Shown in pieces: positions 58,458 through 64,000 of a DNA stretch of 64,000 nt. The stretch is from positions 186,001-250,000 of the forward strand of contig JADJZB010000028.1 in NCBI GenBank assembly GCA_016719485.1, read 5' to 3'. The stretch's first letter is position 1; every line of letters begins with the position of its first letter. This DNA is from Holophagales bacterium. GTDB taxonomy: Bacteria; Acidobacteriota; Thermoanaerobaculia; UBA5066. The notes beneath the pieces were generated by a model, which saw only the letters and a program-made list of their open reading frames with translations, searched no databases and was not told the DNA's origin. A program made the translations under genes and the position numbers.

Positions 58458-59951
58458 TCAGCGGGCCGACTTCGCCGACTTGTTCGGCTGGGTGAGCGCC
58501 GCCATGAGGGAGGCGCCGAAGTTCGTCGGGCGGCTCGGGTCGCTCTTCTCGCGCTTGGCCGAGTCCTCGCGGTACTTGCGGATCTCGCCGCGTTCGGCCT
58601 CCTCTCCGGCGCCCTTGGCCGAGAGGGAAATGCGGCGGCGCTGTGCGTCGAGGCCGATCACCTTCACCTCGACCTTCTGGCCGGGCGTGAAGAGCTTCGT
58701 CGCGGGGGTCCCGTGCGGGAGGCCCGTCTCGGAGTTCGGGATGAGGCCGGTGAGTCCGATCTCGAGCCGGACGAAGACTCCGAACGCCGCGACGTTCTCG
58801 ACCTGTCCCGCGACGACCGAGCCCTCGGGCATCTTCGTGGAGAGCCCTTCCCAGGGGTCGGAGGTGGAGACCTCGCGGAGAGAGAGGGAGAGGCGGCGGT
58901 GCTCCTCGTCGATCTCGCGGACCCAGCCGGAGACCTCCTGGCCGGCCGCGACGGACGGGTCCTTGAGGTCGACTCCGGGGGGGAGCTGGGAGACGTGGAC
59001 GAGACCGTCGATGCCCGGTTCGATCTCGATGAAGATGCCGAACTCGGCGTGGCGCGCAACGGGTTTCGTGAACGCGGTGCCGGGAGGGATCCTCTGGGCG
59101 AGACCCTCCCACGGGTCCTTCTCGAGCTCCTTCATGGAGAGCGAGATGCGCTTGCCCTCGTTCTCGACCTTGGTGACCTTGACGGACACGTCCTGGCCGA
59201 CGGTGAGGACGTCCTTGGCGTGCGCCACGCGGCGGCGCGAGATCTCGGTGACGTGGACGAGGCCGTCGACGCCGCCGAGGTCGACGAACGCGCCGAAGTC
59301 GGTGATCGAGCGGACCCGGCCCGTGAGGATCGCGCCGACGACGATCTTGTCGCGGATCTCTCCGAGGCTCTTCTCCATGGCATCGCGAAGGAGGGCCGCG
59401 CGGCTGACGACGACGCGTCGCCCGTCCTCGGCGTACTCGATCACCCGGAAGTCGAACGACTGGTTGACGAACTCGAGGAGGCCCGGCTCGTCGTGGCGCC
59501 CGACGTCGATCTGGGAGACGGGGCAGAACGCGCGCGGCCCGCCCGGCCCACCGATGGCGACCTCGAAGCCGCCCTTGTTGCGGGAGAGGACCTTGCCGAG
59601 GACCGGAATTCCGGTCTCCCACGCGGCACGCAGCTCCGCCTTGGCGCGACGCGCGCCGGCGAGCTTCTTCGAGAGCCGGATGTCCGGCCCGGCCTTGATG
59701 ACCACGGCGTCGATCCGGTCGCCGACCTTCTCGCCATCCAGCTCGTGGAGGTCCATCAGCGCCTCGGACTTGGCTCCGATCGAGACGAGCACGACGTCCG
59801 GCGTGATGCCGGCGATGATCCCGCTGACGGCTTCCCCTTCCTGGGGCCGCTTGCTGGCGGGGAAAGTCGCCTCGAGGGCGGCTTCGAATGCGTGACGATC
59901 CGCCGACTCGGTGGAGTCGACGGGGGGAACGGCAACGGCGTGTGTGGTCAC
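58458..59951 (-). CDS. Ribosomal protein S1-like RNA-binding protein, five S1 domains
   Basis: 497 residues from GTG 59951, with AGGAG eight bases upstream. Five S1/OB domains at about 38-97, 114-186, 203-275, 290-365 and 380-455; the third to fifth show the classic ITDFGAFVDLGGVDGLVHV type core and SLSMKELEKDPWE-like linkers. bS1 usually has four to six such domains, so this may be the ribosomal S1 or a second S1-like regulator. The first two domains are more divergent. Lys/Arg-rich C-terminal tail (PNKSAKSAR). Confidence 0.88.
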   Translation of the reverse strand: MTTHAVAVPPVDSTESADRHAFEAALEATFPASKRPQEGEAVSGIIAGITPDVVLVSIGAKSEALMDLHELDGEKVGDRIDAVVIKAGPDIRLSKKLAGARRAKAELRAAWETGIPVLGKVLSRNKGGFEVAIGGPGGPRAFCPVSQIDVGRHDEPGLLEFVNQSFDFRVIEYAEDGRRVVVSRAALLRDAMEKSLGEIRDKIVVGAILTGRVRSITDFGAFVDLGGVDGLVHVTEISRRRVAHAKDVLTVGQDVSVKVTKVENEGKRISLSMKELEKDPWEGLAQRIPPGTAFTKPVARHAEFGIFIEIEPGIDGLVHVSQLPPGVDLKDPSVAAGQEVSGWVREIDEEHRRLSLSLREVSTSDPWEGLSTKMPEGSVVAGQVENVAAFGVFVRLEIGLTGLIPNSETGLPHGTPATKLFTPGQKVEVKVIGLDAQRRRISLSAKGAGEEAERGEIRKYREDSAKREKSDPSRPTNFGASLMAALTQPNKSAKSAR

Positions 59952-60105
59952 GGACGGAACTCCTGCCCGCGGGACTGGGATCGCCGGGCGGTCCGGCGAA
60001 GCGCGGGAATGCGGATTGTACCCCCACCGGCCACCGGGCAACCGGAAAGCGTCGGGAGGCCGGCGACGACCCCGAAAATGAGAACCCATCGCGAAGTCTT
60101 TCTCG

Positions 60106-60111
60106 TATAGT
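60106..60111 (+). promoter_or_regulatory. Possible -10 element (TATAGT) before the E1 gene
   Basis: TATAGT lies 65 bp upstream of the TTG start in the 225-bp divergent gap and in its most AT-rich patch. No good -35 box is seen at 16-18 bp, so support is weak. Confidence 0.25.
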
Positions 60112-60176
60112 CAAGGGTTTATGACCCGCAGACTTGCCGCCCTGCGCCCCTGCGCGGCCGGCCCCGGAGGACGTAC

Positions 60177-62267
60177 TTGACCGAATCGCTCCTGACCGCG
60201 TCGGAGATCGCCCCCGCCCTCGCTGCCGTCAACCCGACTCGGGACGAGCTCCGTAAGTGGTACGCCCTCATGCACATGGGGCGCGTCCTCGACGACAAGG
60301 CCCCCAACTACCTCAAGCAGGGTCTCGGCTGGTCCTACCACGCGCCGTGCGCCGGCCACGACGGCATCCAGGTCGCGCTGGGGACGATCTTCCGGCCCGC
60401 ATTCGACTACCTGTTCCCCTACTACCGCGACCTGACGACCTGCCTCGCGGCGGGAGTGACCCCCGAGCAGATCCTCCTCAACGGCATGTCGAAGGCCTCG
60501 GACGTCGCCTCGGGCGGCCGGCACATGTCGAACCACTTCGCCCGGCACGACCTCTACGTCTGGAACGTCTCTTCCTGCGTCTCCAACCACGCGCAGCACG
60601 CCGCCGGCCTCGGCCGGGCCATCCGGTCGTACGGGATGAAGAGCCTCGTCTACTGCTCGATGGGAGAGTCGTCCACCTCCGAGGGCTACTTCTACGAAGC
60701 CGTCAACGGCTGCTCCCTCGGAAAGCTCCCGGTCATCTTCGTCATCCAGGACAACGGATACGGCATTTCCGTCCCGAAGCGCCAGCAGACGGCGAACCAC
60801 TACGCCTCGGACAACTTCGCGAGCTTCCCGAACCTCAAGGTCATCCACTGCGACGGCAAGGACGTCCTCGACTCGGTCCGCGCCCTGCGCGAGGCCGCCG
60901 AATTCGCGCAGAGCGGCGCGGGGACCGTCCTCGTCCACGCCGAGTGCGTGCGCATCGGCTCCCACTCGAACTCCGACCGGCACGAGCTCTACCGCGACGA
61001 CGACGAGCTGGCCTCGGCCCGCGAGCTCGACCCGCTCCCCCGCTTCCGCCGTCTCCTCATCGAGGGGGGCGCGTTCTCGGAGGAGGAGATCCACGCGATC
61101 GAGGACGAGAACCGGCAAGCCTACGAGACCGCGGCGGACCGCGCCCGGAGCGCGCCCGACCCCGACCCGAAATCGATCCACGACTTCGTCCTCCCCGAGC
61201 CCTGGGTCCCCGAGGGAGACGGTCTGGCGACGGTCGCCAGGACACCGGCGACCGCTCCCGACGGCCGGCCGCTGCGCGAGTCGTCCCTGATCCACGCGAT
61301 CAACGAGACGATGAAGGACCTCTTCCGCGAGAACCAGGACACGTTCATCTGGGGTCAGGACGTCGCCTCCGGCGAGAAGGGCGGGATCTTCAACGTCACG
61401 AAGGGAATGGAGAAGGAGTTCGGGAGCCACCGCGTCTTCAACGCCCCGATCGCCGAGGACTACATCCTCGGGATGGCCGACGGCTTCTCTCGCGTGTGCG
61501 ACGGCGTCAGGGTCATCGTCGAGGGGGCGGAGTTCGCCGACTACTTCTGGCCGGCGGCCGAGCAGATGGTCGAGATGTCGCACGAGTACTGGCGGACGAA
61601 CGGGCAATTCGTTCCGAACGTCACCGTGCGTCTCGCGTCCGGCGGCTACATCGGCGGGGGCCTTTATCACTCGCAGAACATCGAGGGCTGGCTCACGACC
61701 CTTCCCGGGATCCGGATCGTCGTTCCCGCCTTCGCCGACGACGCCGCCGGGCTCCTCCGGACGGCCGTGAGATCGCGGGGCATCACCCTCTACCTCGAAC
61801 CGAAGTTCCTCTACAACTCCCCCCTCTCGAAGACGTTCGTCCCCGAGGGCTTTGCGGTTCCGTTCGGCAAGGCGCGCCTCCGGCGGCCGGGGAAGGACCT
61901 CACCGTCCTCGCGTATGGAACGCCCGTCCACTGGGCGCTCGAGGCGGCGGCGACCCTCGCGAAGGAAGGCAAGGAGATCGAGGTGCTCGACCTGCGCTCC
62001 CTCGCCCCGCTGGACTTCGACGCCATCGCCGCCTCCGTGAAGAAGACCTCGCGCGTCCTCGTCGCCCACGAGGACAAGGTGCACGGGGGCTTCGGCGGCG
62101 AGCTGTCCGCCCAGGTGACGAGCGAGCTCTTCGAGTACCTCGACGCCCCGGTCGAGCGGGTCGGATCGCCATTCACGCCCGTCGGGTTCAACCGCATCCT
62201 GGAACGGGCGATCCTGCCGAGCACCGGAACCGTGCTCGCGGCGGCCCGGAAGGTCCTCGCCTACTGA
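60177..62267 (+). CDS. Fused alpha-beta E1 of a 2-oxoacid dehydrogenase (branched-chain/pyruvate type)
   Basis: 696 residues from TTG 60177, with CGGAGGA seven bases upstream. The N-terminal half is E1 alpha (HMGRVLDDKAPNYLKQG; TPP site CSMGESSTSEGYFYEAVNG to VIQDNGYGISVP). The C-terminal half, from about 365, is E1 beta (RESSLIHAINETMKDLF, NAPIAEDYILGMADGFSRVC, EVLDLRSLAPLDFDAI, GGFGGELSAQV). Such fusions occur in Bacteroidota and Acidobacteriota. It decarboxylates a 2-oxo acid and passes the acyl group to an E2; no E2 or E3 gene is in the window, so the substrate is uncertain, with 2-oxoisovalerate most likely. Confidence 0.9.
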   Translation: MTESLLTASEIAPALAAVNPTRDELRKWYALMHMGRVLDDKAPNYLKQGLGWSYHAPCAGHDGIQVALGTIFRPAFDYLFPYYRDLTTCLAAGVTPEQILLNGMSKASDVASGGRHMSNHFARHDLYVWNVSSCVSNHAQHAAGLGRAIRSYGMKSLVYCSMGESSTSEGYFYEAVNGCSLGKLPVIFVIQDNGYGISVPKRQQTANHYASDNFASFPNLKVIHCDGKDVLDSVRALREAAEFAQSGAGTVLVHAECVRIGSHSNSDRHELYRDDDELASARELDPLPRFRRLLIEGGAFSEEEIHAIEDENRQAYETAADRARSAPDPDPKSIHDFVLPEPWVPEGDGLATVARTPATAPDGRPLRESSLIHAINETMKDLFRENQDTFIWGQDVASGEKGGIFNVTKGMEKEFGSHRVFNAPIAEDYILGMADGFSRVCDGVRVIVEGAEFADYFWPAAEQMVEMSHEYWRTNGQFVPNVTVRLASGGYIGGGLYHSQNIEGWLTTLPGIRIVVPAFADDAAGLLRTAVRSRGITLYLEPKFLYNSPLSKTFVPEGFAVPFGKARLRRPGKDLTVLAYGTPVHWALEAAATLAKEGKEIEVLDLRSLAPLDFDAIAASVKKTSRVLVAHEDKVHGGFGGELSAQVTSELFEYLDAPVERVGSPFTPVGFNRILERAILPSTGTVLAAARKVLAY

Positions 62268-62333
62268 CCTGTTCACCGAACTGAGCCTTTCTCGCGCGCC
62301 TCCGCGGGGGGCGCGCCGCCTTATCATCGGCCG

Positions 62334-64000
62334 ATGCTCTCGGGGCCGAAGGGCTCGTCCGACTCCTCACCCGGCGTGCGCGGGTGCGCCTGTCGCGCCG
62401 CCTTCGTCGCCGTCGCCACCGCACTCGGCAGTCTGGCGTCGTCTCCGGCCGCGCACGCGCTCGACGCGACGCGCCCGCTCGCCCACGCGACGCTCGACAG
62501 CTGGGAAGCCGGGCAGGGCCTCCCCCAGAACACGGTCCAGGCGATCTCCCAGACGCCCGACGGCTACCTCTGGATCGGGACGCAGGAAGGGCTCGTCCGG
62601 TTCGACGGGACCCGGTTCACGCTCTTCGACCGGCGGACGACGCCGGAGTTCTCGGCGAACTCGGTCCTCGCCCTTCTCGCGGACCACGATGGCACCCTCT
62701 GGGTCGGGACGAACGGCGGCGGGCTCCTGCGAATGACGGGGACGCGCTTCGAAGCGCTCGGCCCACGGGAGGGCCTCGCTGGGCTGAAGGTCCAGTCCCT
62801 CGCGCGCGACGGGCGCGGCGTCCTCTGGGTCGGAACGGACGACGAAGGGCTCTTCCGACAGGAAGGTGCGGGTTTCCGGCGCGTCGAACCCACCGGCGGC
62901 AGCCGCTTCCTGGTGCGCACCCTCTGCGTCGACCGCGCGGGTGTCGTCTGGGCCGGATCGACCGGAGGCGGAGTCGCGCGCCTGCAGGAGGACGGCACCC
63001 GGGTCTTCACGATGCGCGAGGGGCTCCCGAACGACGCCGTCATCGCGCTGGCCCCGCACCCGGGCGGAGGCGTCTGGGTCGGTACCGCAGGGGGAGGCCT
63101 CGCGCGGGTGGTCGATGGGCGCGTGTCGACGAAGGAGGCGCCCCGCCTCCCGACGAGCCAGATCTCGGCGCTCCTCGTCGATCGCGAGGGGAGTCTCTGG
63201 GTCGGAACGTGGGGCCGGGGGGTCTGCAGGGTCTCGGGCGAGGGAGTGTCCTGCCGTTCGGCGTCGACGGGAGACCTCCCCGCGGACCACGTCTGGAGCC
63301 TCTACCAGGACCACGAGGGAAGCGTCTGGATCGGCACCTGGACCGAGGGGTTGCTGCGCCTGCGTCACGGCCTCTTCGTCAACCTCGGGCGGCGCGAAGG
63401 GCTCGCGGGCGAGAACGTCCGCGCGGTCACGCAGGACACCTCGGGAGCGGTCTGGGCCACCGTGGCCAGCGGCGGTCTCCACCGGATCGCGGGTCGCGCG
63501 ACGCGGGTGTTCGGAACCGACGACGGGCTCCCGTCCGACCAGCCCTCGGCGCTCCTGGCCGCCCGCGACGGGCGTCTCTGGGTCGGCACTTACACCGACG
63601 GCCTCGCCGTCGGTCGGGGCGGCGCGTTCACCCGAGTCCCGCTCCCGCCCCCGGCCGTCGACTCCCGCGACATCCGGGCGCTCGCGGAAGACGAGGACGG
63701 GTCGATCTGGGTCGGGGTTCTCCCCGGCGGCGTCATCCGACTGCGCGACGGAGTCGCCCGCCGCTTCGGCGTCGTGGACGGCCTCCCGTCGGACCGGCTT
63801 CTCTGCCTCCTGCCCGCCCGGGGCGGGGGCGTCTGGGCGGGAACGACGGCCGGGCTCGCGCTCTTTGCGGGAGACCGTTTCCGGGCCTTCACGAAGCGCG
63901 ACGGCCTGCCCGACGAGCGCATCCAGTCCCTGCTGATCGACGACGAGGGGACGCTCTGGATCGGGACGGGCGACGGACTGGCCCGTTTCCGGGACGGCGC
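62334..64000 (+). CDS. Two-component-regulator propeller sensor protein, 3' partial
   Basis: The frame from ATG 62334 is open to the window end (555 codons). A signal region (FVAVATALGSLASSPAAHA) is followed by HATLDSWEAGQGLPQNTVQA and at least ten Reg_prop units built on GLP-N/D-V-xxL-xxD-xxGxLWVGT-xGGLxR. This is the periplasmic beta-propeller sensor of hybrid two-component or GGDEF proteins; the expected Y_Y_Y domain, membrane helix and output domain would lie beyond the edge. Ligand unknown, possibly polysaccharide breakdown products as in Bacteroidota relatives. It starts 66 bp after the E1 gene. Confidence 0.85.
   Translation, partial: MLSGPKGSSDSSPGVRGCACRAAFVAVATALGSLASSPAAHALDATRPLAHATLDSWEAGQGLPQNTVQAISQTPDGYLWIGTQEGLVRFDGTRFTLFDRRTTPEFSANSVLALLADHDGTLWVGTNGGGLLRMTGTRFEALGPREGLAGLKVQSLARDGRGVLWVGTDDEGLFRQEGAGFRRVEPTGGSRFLVRTLCVDRAGVVWAGSTGGGVARLQEDGTRVFTMREGLPNDAVIALAPHPGGGVWVGTAGGGLARVVDGRVSTKEAPRLPTSQISALLVDREGSLWVGTWGRGVCRVSGEGVSCRSASTGDLPADHVWSLYQDHEGSVWIGTWTEGLLRLRHGLFVNLGRREGLAGENVRAVTQDTSGAVWATVASGGLHRIAGRATRVFGTDDGLPSDQPSALLAARDGRLWVGTYTDGLAVGRGGAFTRVPLPPPAVDSRDIRALAEDEDGSIWVGVLPGGVIRLRDGVARRFGVVDGLPSDRLLCLLPARGGGVWAGTTAGLALFAGDRFRAFTKRDGLPDERIQSLLIDDEGTLWIGTGDGLARFRDG

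Noticed and set aside
58372..59895. Long plus-strand frames opposite the topoisomerase and S1 genes
   Set aside because: Low-complexity Arg/Ser/Pro composition, no motifs; the minus-strand products are certain.

Overview
The window is about 70 % GC and gene-dense, and looks like one chromosomal contig from an uncultured or poorly described member of the Acidobacteriota, probably near Thermoanaerobaculia. The placement is inferred from three things: a VWFA-related protein of the type described from Acidobacteria (21439-23181), a kelch/InlB surface protein ending in a PCR.xDTR-type beta domain (1-3093), and a fused E1 alpha-beta 2-oxoacid dehydrogenase (60177-62267). I see no rRNA, tRNA, CRISPR, insertion sequence or phage gene.

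Left third (1-28.6 kb): the 3' part of a kelch-repeat secreted protein; an ABC exporter; moaA behind a foldable leader; and a heavy-metal-type RND efflux operon (Cys-rich secreted protein, outer-membrane factor, His-rich fusion lipoprotein, RND pump with a frameshift). Next is a long minus-strand sodium-cycle operon: a four-gene Na+-translocating acyl-CoA decarboxylase (carboxyltransferase, OadG-like, biotin carrier, OadB-like), an NhaD-type Na+/H+ antiporter, a fluoride channel with a DUF190 partner, and a sodium:solute symporter. AMP nucleosidase, a polysaccharide deacetylase-like protein, the VWFA protein, phosphoglycerate mutase, a phnDCE-type ABC importer and modA follow.

Centre (28.2-36.1 kb): two ArsR regulators and a compact operon, arsR - decaheme cytochrome - MtrB/PioB-type barrel (frameshifted) - triheme cytochrome - four-cluster ferredoxin subunit - Tat-exported molybdopterin oxidoreductase - TorD-type chaperone. 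The layout resembles the Shewanella dmsEFAB(G) extracellular DMSO respiration locus, but the catalytic subunit seems to use Cys as Mo ligand, as in arsenate/polysulfide/thiosulfate enzymes, and a triheme cytochrome is added. This is the most interesting system here; modA and moaA in the same window could supply its cofactor.

Right part (36.7-64 kb): mostly housekeeping and envelope genes. They include a DMT exporter, a DUF255 protein fused to a DsbD-N-like domain, a CorC/CNNM transporter, ChrA with a translationally coupled toxin-antitoxin-like pair, TerC, RsgA, an epimerase-CPBP-PAP2 operon, a two-component system, a GT39-like membrane protein pair, FAH/DinB/PlsC genes, IspH, a ParC/GyrA-type topoisomerase, a five-domain S1 protein, a fused E1 dehydrogenase, and the start of a beta-propeller sensor cut by the window edge.

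Two genes (RND pump, MtrB-like barrel) carry single-base frameshifts and two others appear to lack ATG/GTG/TTG starts. Draft-assembly errors are therefore a live alternative to biology at those four places.
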